The translations under genes were made by a program, and so were the position numbers. A DNA stretch of 64,000 bases from NCBI RefSeq assembly GCF_005863245.1, contig NZ_VBUT01000005.1, forward strand, positions 372,001 to 436,000, written 5' to 3'. Below are positions 1 through 8,664 of this stretch, in pieces. Below the pieces are notes generated by a model. That model was not told the DNA's origin. It made no database searches and was given only the letters and a program-made list of their open reading frames with translations. Position 1 is the first letter of the stretch. Each line of letters opens with the position of its first letter. Origin of the DNA: Nocardia cyriacigeorgica. GTDB lineage: Bacteria; Actinomycetota; Actinomycetes; Mycobacteriales; Mycobacteriaceae.

Positions 1-210
1 GGAGCGGCTGGAGGTGCCGGAGGCGTAGTCGCGGGCTTCGACGAGGCCGACGCGCAGGCCGCGGGTGACGGCGTCGAGGGCGGTGCCCGCGCCGACGACG
101 CCTGCGCCGATGACGAGGACGTCGAGCTCGGTGCCGGCCATGGTGTGCAGGGCGTGGGCGCGGGTGGTGGGGTTGAGCGGTCGCGGGGTGGTGAGCGCGG
201 GGGTGGTCAT
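1..210 (-). CDS. glpD: Glycerol-3-phosphate dehydrogenase, N-terminal part (cut by window edge)
   Basis: This is the first 70 codons of an FAD-dependent glycerol-3-phosphate dehydrogenase, which oxidises glycerol-3-phosphate to dihydroxyacetone phosphate at the membrane. The dinucleotide-binding motif VIGAGVVGAG lies near residues 32-41, followed by the VEARD segment expected at the end of the second beta strand. The ATG is preceded by AAAGGA at good spacing. The gene starts only 25 bp downstream of the glpK stop on the same strand, so the two form a glycerol operon in the order glpK-glpD. The rest of the gene lies beyond position 1. Confidence 0.9.
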   Translation of the reverse strand, partial: MTTPALTTPRPLNPTTRAHALHTMAGTELDVLVIGAGVVGAGTALDAVTRGLRVGLVEARDYASGTSSRS

Positions 211-235
211 CGGGGGTCCTTTGTGGTGGTGGGTA

Positions 236-1747
236 TCAGGGGGTGGCCCAGTCGAGGGTGCGGCCGAGGGCTTTGGTCCAGCCGGTGTAGCCGTGGGCGC
301 GTTGCTGTTCGGTCCAGGTGGGCTGCCAGCGGGTGTCTTCGCGCCAGTGCCGGCGTAGTTCGCCGGTGTCGCGCCAGTAGCCGATGGCCAGGCCTGCGGC
401 GTAGGCGGCGCCGAGGGCGGTGGTTTCGGTGATGACGGGGCGGCTGACGGGGACGCCGAGGATGTCGGCTTGGATCTGCATGCACAGGTTGTTGGCGGTG
501 ACGCCGCCGTCGACGCGTAGTACTCGCAGGTCGACGCCGGAGTCGCTGGTCATGGCGTCGATGACGTCGCGGGTTTGGTAGCAGATGGCTTCGAGGGTGG
601 CGCGGGCGATGTGGGCGTTGGTGGCGTAGCGGGTGAGGCCGACGATGGCGCCGCGGGCGTCGGAGCGCCAGTGCGGGGCGAACAGGCCGGAGAAGGCGGG
701 CACGAAGTAGACGCCGCCGTTGTCGTCGACTTCGGCGGCGAGGGTTTCGCTGTGGGCGGCGCCGGAGATGATGCCGAGTTGGTCGCGTAGCCATTGGACG
801 GCGGATCCGGTGACGGCGATGGAGCCTTCGAGGGCGTAGACGGCGGGTTGGTCGCCGAGTTGGTAGCAGACGGTGGTGAGTAGGCCGTTGTTCGATCGGA
901 CGGGGGTGGTGCCGGTGTTGAGGAGCAGGAAGTTGCCGGTGCCGTAGGTGTTTTTGGCTTGGCCGGGGTCGAAGCAGACCTGGCCGATCATGGCGGCTTG
1001 CTGGTCGCCGACGGCGGCGGTGATGGGGACGGCGGCGGCGAAGGGTCCGTCGGGGTGGGTGTGGCCGTAGTGGGTGGGGTGGGCGGAGGCGGTGATGGCG
1101 GGCAGCATGGTGCGTGGGATGTCGAACAGGGTGAGTAGTTCGTCGTCCCAGTCGAGGGTGTCGAGGTCCATGAGCATGGTGCGGGCGGCGTTGGTGACGT
1201 CGGTGCGGTGGATGCCGCCGCGGGTGCCGCCGGTGAGGTTCCACAGCAGCCAGGTGTCGATGGTGCCGACGAGGGCGTCGCCGCGTTCGGCGGCGGCGCG
1301 CAGGCCGGGTCGGTTGTCGAGGAGCCAGCGGATTTTGCCGCCGGAGAAGTAGGTGGCCGGTGGGAGTCCGGTGCGGTGGCGGATGAGCGGGCCTGCGGTG
1401 GCGTCGAGTTCGGCGGCGATGCGGTCGGTGCGGGTGTCTTGCCAGACGATGGCGTTGTGGTGGGGGCGGCCGGTGTGGCGGTCCCAGATGACGGTGGTTT
1501 CGCGCTGGTTGGTCAGGCCGATGGCGGCGAGGTCGCCGGCGCGTAGGCCGTGGCGGCCGAGGGCGGTCTGGATGACCGCGCAGCTGCGTTCCCAGATTTC
1601 GACGGGGTTGTGTTCGACCCAGCCGGGGCGCGGCAGGATCTGCTGGTGTTCGAGTTGGTGGCCGGCGATGACGGTTCCGGTGTGGTCGAAGACGAGGAAT
1701 CGGGTGCTGGTGGTGCCTTGGTCGAGGGCGCCGATGAGGTCGGTCAT
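236..1747 (-). CDS. glpK: Glycerol kinase (first copy)
   Basis: A 503-residue FGGY-family kinase that phosphorylates glycerol to glycerol-3-phosphate in the cytoplasm; the length matches E. coli GlpK. The N-terminal phosphate-binding motif DQGTTSTR is at residues 9-16, NQRETT and WQDTRT follow, the second nucleotide motif GTGNFLL lies mid-protein, and VDGGVTANN in the C-terminal half is the family signature. I chose the ATG preceded by GGAG; a longer frame upstream runs into the intergenic palindrome. It sits upstream of glpD and is divergent from an IclR regulator and a second glpK, which suggests glycerol induction through that regulator. Confidence 0.95.
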   Translation of the reverse strand: MTDLIGALDQGTTSTRFLVFDHTGTVIAGHQLEHQQILPRPGWVEHNPVEIWERSCAVIQTALGRHGLRAGDLAAIGLTNQRETTVIWDRHTGRPHHNAIVWQDTRTDRIAAELDATAGPLIRHRTGLPPATYFSGGKIRWLLDNRPGLRAAAERGDALVGTIDTWLLWNLTGGTRGGIHRTDVTNAARTMLMDLDTLDWDDELLTLFDIPRTMLPAITASAHPTHYGHTHPDGPFAAAVPITAAVGDQQAAMIGQVCFDPGQAKNTYGTGNFLLLNTGTTPVRSNNGLLTTVCYQLGDQPAVYALEGSIAVTGSAVQWLRDQLGIISGAAHSETLAAEVDDNGGVYFVPAFSGLFAPHWRSDARGAIVGLTRYATNAHIARATLEAICYQTRDVIDAMTSDSGVDLRVLRVDGGVTANNLCMQIQADILGVPVSRPVITETTALGAAYAAGLAIGYWRDTGELRRHWREDTRWQPTWTEQQRAHGYTGWTKALGRTLDWATP

Positions 1748-1837
1748 CTGTTCTCCGCTGTCCGGGGCTGCCTGCCTCGTCGCAGGAGCGGCCACTGCCG
1801 AACCTAGGAACCGTCGCGGCCGCCGACAACGGGGTGC

Positions 1838-1854
1838 GTTCGACAATGTCGAAC
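1838..1854. promoter_or_regulatory. Perfect palindrome, probable IclR/GylR-type operator
   Basis: GTTCGACA-A-TGTCGAAC is a perfect 8-bp inverted repeat around one central base. It lies between the divergent glpK and iclR starts, 91 bp from glpK and 24 bp from the GTG of the regulator. IclR-family glycerol regulators of actinobacteria bind palindromes in such positions, so this is the likely site for control of both directions. The binding itself is inferred. Confidence 0.65.
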
Positions 1855-1877
1855 GGTTTGCGCGCTACGGTGGTGGG

Positions 1878-2639
1878 GTGCCGGGAGCGATTCAGTCGAT
1901 CGAACGTGCCGCCGCGATCATGGCGCTGGTGGCGCAGGCGCCGTTCGGTATCGGGGTGACCGAGGTGGCGGGTGCGCTGGCGCTGCCGAAGGCGACCGTG
2001 CACGGGTTGCTGCGCACGCTGCACGGGGTCGGGTATGTCGAGCAGGATCCGCGCACCGGCAAATACCGGATGGGCGCGGGACCCTCCGGGGCGAGCATGG
2101 ACACCAATGTGTTGCGCTCGTATGCGATGAACTGGGCCGACACGTTGGCGGCGCGGTCGGGGGAATCGGTGCGCATGGGTGCGGTGCACGACGACGGTGT
2201 GCAGATCGTGCATCACGTGTTCCGGCCGGATCGGTCCGCGCAGCGGCTGCGGGTGGGTGTGGTGGTGCCGTTGCACGCGACGGCATTGGGCAAAGTGCTG
2301 CTGGCCTACACGCCCGGCCTCGCCGAACGCGGCGGTGAACTGCCCGCCTACTCCCACCGCACGGTCACCGCGCCGCGTGCGTTGCAGGCGCAGATCGCGC
2401 AGGTGCGGGGGCAGGGGTTCGCCACCGACATCGGGGAATTCGCCTCCGATCGGGCGTCGGTGGCGGCGCCGATCCGTGATCCCGGTGGACGCGTCGTCGG
2501 TGCGATCGGTGTGGTGGGGGCGGTGGACCGGGTGTGCCGTGGTGCGGTGGCGCGGTCGGGGCTGGTGGAGTCGGTGCGCTCGGCGGCGGCGGCGATCTCG
2601 GCCGATATCGCCGCCGACCGGGCGCGGGTGCGGCGATGA
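1878..2639 (+). CDS. IclR-family transcriptional regulator of glycerol genes
   Basis: A 253-residue IclR-family protein. The N-terminal winged helix-turn-helix is at about residues 20-65 (GVTEVAGALALP then KATVHGLLRTL), and the IclR effector-binding domain follows, with PLHATALGKVLLA in the middle and a C-terminal VAAPIRDPGG segment. The GTG start gives the usual family length. The longer open frame upstream is antisense to glpK. The stop overlaps the start of the next glycerol kinase (ATGATGA), so the two are translationally coupled. By position it resembles the GylR-type regulator of glycerol operons; the effector is probably glycerol or glycerol-3-phosphate. Confidence 0.9.
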   Translation: MPGAIQSIERAAAIMALVAQAPFGIGVTEVAGALALPKATVHGLLRTLHGVGYVEQDPRTGKYRMGAGPSGASMDTNVLRSYAMNWADTLAARSGESVRMGAVHDDGVQIVHHVFRPDRSAQRLRVGVVVPLHATALGKVLLAYTPGLAERGGELPAYSHRTVTAPRALQAQIAQVRGQGFATDIGEFASDRASVAAPIRDPGGRVVGAIGVVGAVDRVCRGAVARSGLVESVRSAAAAISADIAADRARVRR

Positions 2640-4150
2640 TGAGAGCGGCGGGCCGCTCGAGTAACCGATTCGTGCTGGCTGTCGACCAGGGCACGACGTC
2701 GAGTCGCGCGATCGTCTACGACGCGGCCGGGCAGTTGGTGTCGGTGGTGCAGCGGGAGCATCGTCAGCTGTATCCGGCGGCCGGGCGGGTCGAACACGAT
2801 GCGAACGAGGTGCGCCGTCATGTGCAGGCGTTGATCGGGCGGGCGGTTGCCGCGGCCGGGATCGGTGCCGGGCAGGTGGTGGGGATCGGGATCGCCAATC
2901 AGCGTGAGACGACGGTGCTGTGGGATCGGCGCACCGGGCGTCCGGTGGGCAACGCCATCGTCTGGCAGGACACCAGAACCGACGACCTCGTCGCCGAGTT
3001 GTCCGCGCGGCCCGGGGTCGAGGAGGTGAGTGAACGCAGTGGGCTGCCGCTGCTCGGTTATTTCGCCGCACCACGTATCCGCTGGTTGCTCGACCGCGAC
3101 GAGCGCCTGCGCGCGGGCGCCGAACGCGGCGACATCCTGTTCGGCACCATGGACAGCTGGCTGATCTGGAATCTCACCGGCGGCGTGCACGTCACCGATG
3201 TCAGCAATGCCGGGCGCACCCTGCTGATGAACCTGCACACCCTCGACTGGGATCCGCGGCTGCTCGAGTTCTTCGATATTCCGCGTGCGATGCTGCCCGA
3301 GATCCGGTCCAGCGCCGAGATCTACGGCCACACCGTGATCGAGCCGTCGGGTATTCCGATCGCGGCCGCGCTGGGCGATCAGCAGGCGGCGCTGGTCGGG
3401 CAGACCTGTTTCGCGGCCGGGGAAACGAAATGCACCTACGGTACCGGCGCGTTCCTGCTGTCCAATACCGGGATCGCGCCGGTGCGGTCACAGCACGGGT
3501 TGTTGACCACCGTCGGTTTCCGGCTCGGCGACGAGCCCGCCCACTATGCGCTGGAAGGATCGATCGCCTCCACCGGTTCGCTGGTGCAGTGGCTGCGCGA
3601 CCGGCTCGGGCTCATCGACGCCGCCCCCGAGATCGAAACCCTGGCCGCCACCGTCACCGATAACGGCGGATGCTCGGTGGTGCCGGCGTTTTCGGGATTG
3701 TTCGCACCACGCTGGCAGGCCGAAGCGCGCGGCGTGATCGCCGGGCTGACCTCTTACATCACGCGCGGGCATCTGGCGCGGGCGGTGCTCGAGGCGACCG
3801 CGTGGCAGACCCGGGAGGTGGTGGATGCGCTCAACGCCGACACCGGCAGGCCCGTGGACGAGCTGCGCGTGGACGGCGGCATGACCTCGAATTATCTTCT
3901 GATGCAACAGATCTCCGACGCGCTCGGAGTGCCGGTGCAGCGGCCGCTGTTCGCTGAAACCGTGTCGCTGGGTGCGGCGTACGCGGCCGGGCTGGCGGTC
4001 GGGTTGTGGCCCGATATGGATGGGCTGCGCCGCAACCGCCATATCGCCGGCCGCTGGGAGCCCACTCTGAGCGCCGCCGACCGCGACCGCGGCTACCGGC
4101 AGTGGAGCCGGGCCGCGGCGTTGAGCTACGACTGGACCGAGCCCCAGTGA
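2636..4150 (+). CDS. glpK: Glycerol kinase (second copy)
   Basis: A second full-length glycerol kinase of 504 residues (503 from the adjacent in-frame ATG at 2639). It has DQGTTSSR at residues 17-24, NQRETT, WQDTRTDD, the GTGAFLL nucleotide motif and VDGGMTSN. It is coupled to the IclR gene by a 4-bp start/stop overlap and points away from the first glpK. Both copies keep all visible catalytic motifs, so neither looks decayed. The substrate could be glycerol in both or a related polyol in one; sequence alone does not decide. Confidence 0.92.
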   Translation: MMRAAGRSSNRFVLAVDQGTTSSRAIVYDAAGQLVSVVQREHRQLYPAAGRVEHDANEVRRHVQALIGRAVAAAGIGAGQVVGIGIANQRETTVLWDRRTGRPVGNAIVWQDTRTDDLVAELSARPGVEEVSERSGLPLLGYFAAPRIRWLLDRDERLRAGAERGDILFGTMDSWLIWNLTGGVHVTDVSNAGRTLLMNLHTLDWDPRLLEFFDIPRAMLPEIRSSAEIYGHTVIEPSGIPIAAALGDQQAALVGQTCFAAGETKCTYGTGAFLLSNTGIAPVRSQHGLLTTVGFRLGDEPAHYALEGSIASTGSLVQWLRDRLGLIDAAPEIETLAATVTDNGGCSVVPAFSGLFAPRWQAEARGVIAGLTSYITRGHLARAVLEATAWQTREVVDALNADTGRPVDELRVDGGMTSNYLLMQQISDALGVPVQRPLFAETVSLGAAYAAGLAVGLWPDMDGLRRNRHIAGRWEPTLSAADRDRGYRQWSRAAALSYDWTEPQ

Positions 4151-4183
4151 CGACCGTGACCAGCCGTGAACGACTCAGCGACC

Positions 4184-4639
4184 TCAGCCGGGCCCGACGG
4201 CTTCCTCATACGCGCGAAGTGTGGCGATGACCAAGGCTCGCTGTTCGGCGGTCAGTGGGCCCAGTGCGGCGCGCCACCCCCGGTCCGCACCACCGAGCCA
4301 GGCTTGCACCGCCTCACGGTGCGCGTCGGCGATGGAGACGAGGGTTCGTCGCCGGTCGTTGTCGTCGGTGCGGCGGTCCAGCACGCCCTGGCGGCTGAGG
4401 TCGCCGATCATCAGGCTCACAGTGGTCGGCGCCACCTCCAGCCGCCTGGCCAGCTCGTTCACGGTGAGCGGTCCGTCGAGCAGCACGTAGGTCAACAACG
4501 ACAGATGCCGCGGTGCCAGATCGAACGATCGCAGCGCGTCGGGCACCGGCAGGCGTTTCGCGCGGCCGACCAGGCGCGGCATGAGCGCCACCATGGCTCG
4601 GACACTGTCGTCCAGGGATAGACCGTCGTCGGTTGACAT
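4184..4639 (-). CDS. MarR-family transcriptional regulator
   Basis: A 151-residue MarR protein. The winged helix is at about residues 50-105, with LTVNELARRLEVAPTTVSL as the helix-turn-helix and the basic wing RRTDDNDRRRTLV. Start ATG with GAGAAAGG upstream. It is convergent with glpK2 and divergent from the small gene at 4744. The start region is AT-rich with an imperfect dyad, consistent with autoregulation. The ligand is unknown. Confidence 0.88.
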   Translation of the reverse strand: MSTDDGLSLDDSVRAMVALMPRLVGRAKRLPVPDALRSFDLAPRHLSLLTYVLLDGPLTVNELARRLEVAPTTVSLMIGDLSRQGVLDRRTDDNDRRRTLVSIADAHREAVQAWLGGADRGWRAALGPLTAEQRALVIATLRAYEEAVGPG

Positions 4640-4653
4640 ACCTTTCTCCCCAA

Positions 4654-4678
4654 AATATCTTTGTCATTAAAGCTATAT
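4654..4678. promoter_or_regulatory. AT-rich imperfect dyad, possible MarR operator and promoter
   Basis: The stretch AATATCTTTG-TCATT-AAAGCTATAT is an imperfect inverted repeat and by far the most AT-rich DNA in its neighbourhood. It lies 15 bp upstream of the MarR start, between divergent genes. Position and symmetry fit an autoregulatory MarR site; binding is inferred. Confidence 0.45.
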
Positions 4679-4743
4679 GTGGTGAACAGGGCCTATCGTC
4701 TCATGCCGACGGGCGGCCGCACCCTGCCTGGAGGTCTTGCCGA

Positions 4744-5139
4744 ATGCCCGAAACACCCACACGCCTGCGGGCTCTGACCATCGGCTTGCATCCGCACGCC
4801 CTGGACTACGGTCGTTTCCCCGACTTGGACGAGGAGCACCTCACGGCCAGGGTCGACGCCGCCAACGCCGCCCTGCACGACACCGAATTCGATGTCACGA
4901 CCTGCATGGTCCAGGCATCCCCCGCACAAGCCGAAGCCGAAGTCCGCGACCTGCTGGCCCACCGATCGTTCGACCTGGTCATGGTGGGCGGTGCGGTGCG
5001 GGCCCTGCCCGAGCACACCCTGTTGTTCGAACGCCTGGTCAACGTCATCGCCGAGGCGGCACCGGGAATCCGGTTCTGCTTCAACACCTCACCCGAGACC
5101 ACCCTCGACGCGCTGCGCCGAGCAGCCGCATCGGCCTGA
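4744..5139 (+). CDS. Conserved hypothetical protein (131 aa)
   Basis: A soluble 131-residue protein with alternating alpha/beta character and no family I can name. An RTIGLHPH-like first strand (LRALTIGLHPHALDY), the segment DLVMVGGAVR near residues 80-90 and an INFCF-like late strand (IRFCFNTSPETT) suggest a small Rossmann-like or flavodoxin-like fold. The ATG is preceded by GGAGG at 4731-4735, a strong ribosome binding site. It is divergent from the MarR gene, whose target it may be. It has no signal peptide or membrane segment. Confidence 0.75.
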   Translation: MPETPTRLRALTIGLHPHALDYGRFPDLDEEHLTARVDAANAALHDTEFDVTTCMVQASPAQAEAEVRDLLAHRSFDLVMVGGAVRALPEHTLLFERLVNVIAEAAPGIRFCFNTSPETTLDALRRAAASA

Positions 5140-5175
5140 CCATCGTCGGCCGCTGGGTGCGCGGTGGCCCGGACC

Positions 5176-5766
5176 TCAGAGGTCACCGCCACCGCCGACC
5201 AGCCGCGCGGCGATGCCGAGCAGGCTGGTGCCGTGATGGGTGGCGCCGAGCGTGATCAGCCGATCGACCTTCGACGTGCCGCCGTCGAACTTCAGACAGT
5301 GGTTCGACACGGTGCCACCCTGGGAGTGGGCGACGATATCCACCGATTCCGCACCCGTCTCCCCCAGCACCCGGTCCACGAAATCGGCGAGCTGACGCGA
5401 CGATTGCGCCATCGGGCCGACGGCGTTGCGACCAGGCAGCAGCGGGCCGAGACCACCGCCTTCGAGCACACCGGCCTGCCCGTAGTTGAGGGCGAACACG
5501 CAGAAACCGGCGCGCCCCGCCGCGACCGTGGACCGGCCGGCCACCGCACCGGCACTCCCGGTCGACGCCACCGCGGTCGCGCCGCCCGGCCGTGCGGTGG
5601 CCTGATTGATCTGGTCGGCCAGCAGCTGTTCGGTGAGCGGTATCCGCGGACCCGCCTGGACCTGGCCCATCGTTGCTCCCGCGGCCATGATCGCCGCGCC
5701 CGCCAGCACCGCCGCCGCCCGTGCGGCGCGTCGCATTCCCCAACCCATGTCTGCCCTCTCACGCAC
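5176..5766 (-). pseudogene. Decayed secreted triacylglycerol lipase (alpha/beta hydrolase)
   Basis: The 196-residue frame starts with a signal-peptide-like segment (MRRAARAAAVLAG...). It then contains GFCVFALNYG and the nucleophile elbow AHSQGGTVSN followed by DRLITLGATHHGTSL, both typical of actinobacterial secreted lipases of about 300 residues. The segment that should hold the oxyanion motif LVHGT is missing between residues 75 and 85. The frame stops soon after the HHGT strand, so the catalytic Asp and His region is absent. The end abuts the stop of the upstream small gene within 40 bp. I read it as a remnant with one internal and one 3' deletion; a shortened but expressed protein cannot be excluded. 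Confidence 0.65.
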
Positions 5767-6021
5767 ACCCGGTGCGCAGGCGCCGATCCTCGGCGCGCCA
5801 CCGCACCCGGAATTGATTCGAAATTCGTGGCGACGCTACGAGTTCCGGTGACCGGCGCGGATCGCATTCGCGCCGAAACCGAGCATTCCCACCGCAACAC
5901 CGGGCGCGGATTGGAGAAAAGTACAACGCGATCCGGGTCGCCGGCTCGACCGCGGGTACCGGCCGGATCGGGCCGGTACGCTCGTCGGTGAGCTCGCACG
6001 CGACCAATCAGGGGGCCGATC

Positions 6022-8037
6022 ATGAGCGTCGACACCACCACCGCGGACGTCGTCGGACAGGTACTGCTGAAGCTCACCGAACCCGAGGGCCGCGCCGACC
6101 CCTATCCGCTGTATGAACAGCTGCGGGCCTGTGGGCCCGCGGTTCCCGCGCCCGACGGGACGATCGTCGTCACCGGATACCGCCTGGTGTCGGCGCTGGC
6201 ACGCGACCATCGGCTCCGCAAACGGCCGGAAACATCGCTGGCCGCCAACGGATTCCCGCACTGGCGGCAGCGGCCCGGGCTGCGGTTGATCTTCGCCAGC
6301 ATGCTGGTGGCCAATCCACCCGAACACACCCGGCTGCGGCGCCTGGTATCCGGTGCGTTCACCAGCCGGCGGGTGGCCGGGATGCGGACGGCGATCGAGG
6401 GACTGGTCAACGGACTGCTCGACCGGATGGACACCGCGGGCATGAACGGTCCGGTCGAATTCATCGACGAATTCGCTTTCCCGTTGCCGGTCACCGTGAT
6501 CGGTGAACTGCTCGGCATCCCCGAGGCCGACCGGATGCGGTTCCAGCCGCTGGTGCGGGACTGGACCGCGGTGCTGGACCGGCTCGACGAACCCACCGTC
6601 ACCGCCGCCGACGCCGCGGCCGACACCATCATCGACTACCTGCGCGACCTGATCGCCAGGCGGCGCCGCGAACCCGCCGACGATCTGCTGTCCGCGCTCG
6701 CCGCCCCCGACGACGGGCTGCCCGACGACGAACTGATCACCATGGCCGCGCTGCTGTTCGCCGCCGGATTCGAAACCACCACCGGCTTGCTCGCCAACGG
6801 CCTGCGCGCCCTGCTCGACCACCCCGACCAGGCCCGGCAGCTGCGGGAACGCCCCGAATTGGCCACCACCGCCGTCGAGGAACTGCTGCGCTACAACTCC
6901 CCCGTGCAGCTGCTCACCTCACGCACCGCCCCCGAAGCCATCGACGTCGCGGGACTACACCTCGACGCCGGCCGGCGCGTGGTGATGCTGCTCGGCGCCG
7001 CCAACCACGACCCCGACATCTTCGACAACCCGCACCAGCTGCGACTGGACCGCGACGGCGAACCACCCCTGTCCTTCGGCGGCGGCATCCACTACTGCCT
7101 CGGCGCACCTCTGGCCCGCCTCGAAGCCCAGATCGCCTTACCCGCCCTGCTGCGCCGCTTCCCCGGTCTCTCCCTCGCCGCCGACCCCGTCCCCCGCGAC
7201 GGGCTCGCGCTGCACGGACTGGTCCACATGCCCATCCACCTGCGCGAGCCGCAACGGCGCTCGGCAACCTGGCGAACACGCCTGCCACACTGGTGCCACA
7301 GCAGGTGGGAGGCCGAGATGAAGATTGCGTCAACAGAATCGGCGCCGGCGACCGCTTGGGCGCACACCCGGCGGCGACGGCGCGCAGTGAGCTGGGCGAC
7401 GCTCGAGGCGCACCTGTTCACCGGCTACCCGCACATCCAGCTGCTGCTTCGGATCCGGGGACGGGTCCTGCCGTGGCGCGGTGGCTGGTATTGCGCCGCC
7501 GCGCTCACCGTCGCCGCCGCCGGTGCGGTCGCGTTCTGGCTCGGCGCCTCGCACCCGCGCCCCGCGTGGGTGCTCGCCGCAACGCTGATGGGGGCCTGCG
7601 CTGGATTGCAGATCACCGGATGGGTGCGTGCCTGGCGCGGCTACGGCACCGGCGCCGACGCGGTATGGGGCGGTGTGGTGTTCTCGGCCGGCTTCGTGCC
7701 CGCGTTCGGGATCGGGATACTCGAGAGCCGGATCTGGACCTCGGACACCACCCCCACCCCGGTGTTCTATCTGACGCTCGCCACACTGGCCCTGGGATTC
7801 ACCGGCCTGCACGGCAGCTCACTCACCCCCGCCCCGGGCAGCCGCCGCTACCAGCGCGCCCTCGACGCCGTCGCCGCCCTCCCCGACTCCGAGCGGCAAC
7901 GGCTCACCGCCGACCTCGCCACCGCGCTGCGCCTGCTGCGCGACCACCGCGCCATCACCCCCACCGAATACCGCGACGCCCTCGCCGCACCGTTGGGAGG
8001 GCTCACCGCCGCACTGACCCACCGCTCCCCGAACTGA
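6022..8037 (+). CDS. Cytochrome P450 fused in frame to a four-helix membrane domain
   Basis: Residues 1 to about 413 are a complete bacterial class I cytochrome P450. The I-helix acid-threonine motif AGFETTT has Glu251, EELLR is the ExxR motif of helix K, and the heme loop FGGGIHYCLG has Cys359 as thiolate ligand. After a linker of about 20 residues, rich in Arg and Trp, the frame continues into a region with four hydrophobic segments (about residues 468-487, 500-519, 545-565, 578-595) and a charged C-terminal helix. An internal ATG at 7318 preceded by GGGAGG could start the membrane protein alone. So this is either a true fusion, two genes whose intervening stop has been lost, or a dual product. 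Substrate and redox partner are unknown. Confidence 0.85.
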   Translation: MSVDTTTADVVGQVLLKLTEPEGRADPYPLYEQLRACGPAVPAPDGTIVVTGYRLVSALARDHRLRKRPETSLAANGFPHWRQRPGLRLIFASMLVANPPEHTRLRRLVSGAFTSRRVAGMRTAIEGLVNGLLDRMDTAGMNGPVEFIDEFAFPLPVTVIGELLGIPEADRMRFQPLVRDWTAVLDRLDEPTVTAADAAADTIIDYLRDLIARRRREPADDLLSALAAPDDGLPDDELITMAALLFAAGFETTTGLLANGLRALLDHPDQARQLRERPELATTAVEELLRYNSPVQLLTSRTAPEAIDVAGLHLDAGRRVVMLLGAANHDPDIFDNPHQLRLDRDGEPPLSFGGGIHYCLGAPLARLEAQIALPALLRRFPGLSLAADPVPRDGLALHGLVHMPIHLREPQRRSATWRTRLPHWCHSRWEAEMKIASTESAPATAWAHTRRRRRAVSWATLEAHLFTGYPHIQLLLRIRGRVLPWRGGWYCAAALTVAAAGAVAFWLGASHPRPAWVLAATLMGACAGLQITGWVRAWRGYGTGADAVWGGVVFSAGFVPAFGIGILESRIWTSDTTPTPVFYLTLATLALGFTGLHGSSLTPAPGSRRYQRALDAVAALPDSERQRLTADLATALRLLRDHRAITPTEYRDALAAPLGGLTAALTHRSPN

Positions 8038-8093
8038 CCCGGCACCACAACTCGGCCCTCGCCGACGCCGACGGATGATTCGCCGGTCCTGAT

Positions 8094-8127
8094 GCGGCGC
8101 GCCGAGTAGAGCCCTCGGGCGCGCCGC
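8094..8127. terminator. GC-rich hairpin between convergent genes
   Basis: Arms GCGGCGCGCC (8094-8103) and GGCGCGCCGC (8118-8127) are perfectly complementary, and GAG/CTC pairing extends the stem inwards. There is no T tract, as is common in actinobacteria. It lies between the P450 stop and the end of the DivIVA-like gene on the other strand, so it could act in both directions. Confidence 0.6.
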
Positions 8128-8378
8128 TATCCGGTGAGGGTCTTCTCCACCAGGTCCAAGAAGGCGTCGACTTCGCGTTCGTCATATCCACGGTGACCGA
8201 ATCGCGGCCGCCGGAACGCGATGTCGCGCACCTCGGTCGCGGTCAGCCGATCGGCGCCGCGCAACGTCGCTTCGACCCGGTCGAGGAAGGCATCCACCTC
8301 GTCCTCTCGATAGCCGCGCGCACCCCACCGCGGCCTACTGAACGTGATCGCGCGTACCTCGTCTGCGGTGAGACTCAT
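8127..8378 (-). CDS. Small protein of two tandem DivIVA N-terminal motifs
   Basis: An 83-residue protein made almost entirely of two copies of the DivIVA/Wag31 N-terminal motif: [17 protein letters not shown]...[12 protein letters not shown], then [17 protein letters not shown]...[12 protein letters not shown]. In full-length DivIVA a single copy inserts into curved membrane and a long coiled coil follows; here no coiled coil is present. The ATG has an AGGAGG ribosome binding site 6 bp upstream. It may associate with polar or septal membrane or with Wag31 itself; that role is inferred. Confidence 0.85.
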   Translation of the reverse strand: MSLTADEVRAITFSRPRWGARGYREDEVDAFLDRVEATLRGADRLTATEVRDIAFRRPRFGHRGYDEREVDAFLDLVEKTLTG

Positions 8379-8664
8379 CGGTGCCTCCTCGGGCGAGCTG
8401 ATCGATCCATTGTCGCCGCACCTGCGCTGGTTCGCGACGCCTATCGCACCACCCGGGAAACCTGGTCCGCCACCGTCTCGCGCCGGCCCCGCTCAGGGCC
8501 TGCACATCCCGCAGAACCGGATGTCGCGATGACAGCGGCACTGTCTCACCGTTCGCCGAGCCGAGTCCCGCACGGCGGCGGATGCGGTGCCGCGGAGGCG
8601 ATCTCACCGCCGGAAGGGCAGCGCGCGCCGCGCCGGCAGCGGGCCTGCCGACGACAGGCAGCGG

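Noticed and set aside
207..3074. 955-codon open frame on the minus strand across both glycerol kinases
   Set aside because: Its product is an Arg/Pro/His-rich sequence with no domain; it is the out-of-frame shadow of glpK, iclR and glpK2 in high-GC DNA.
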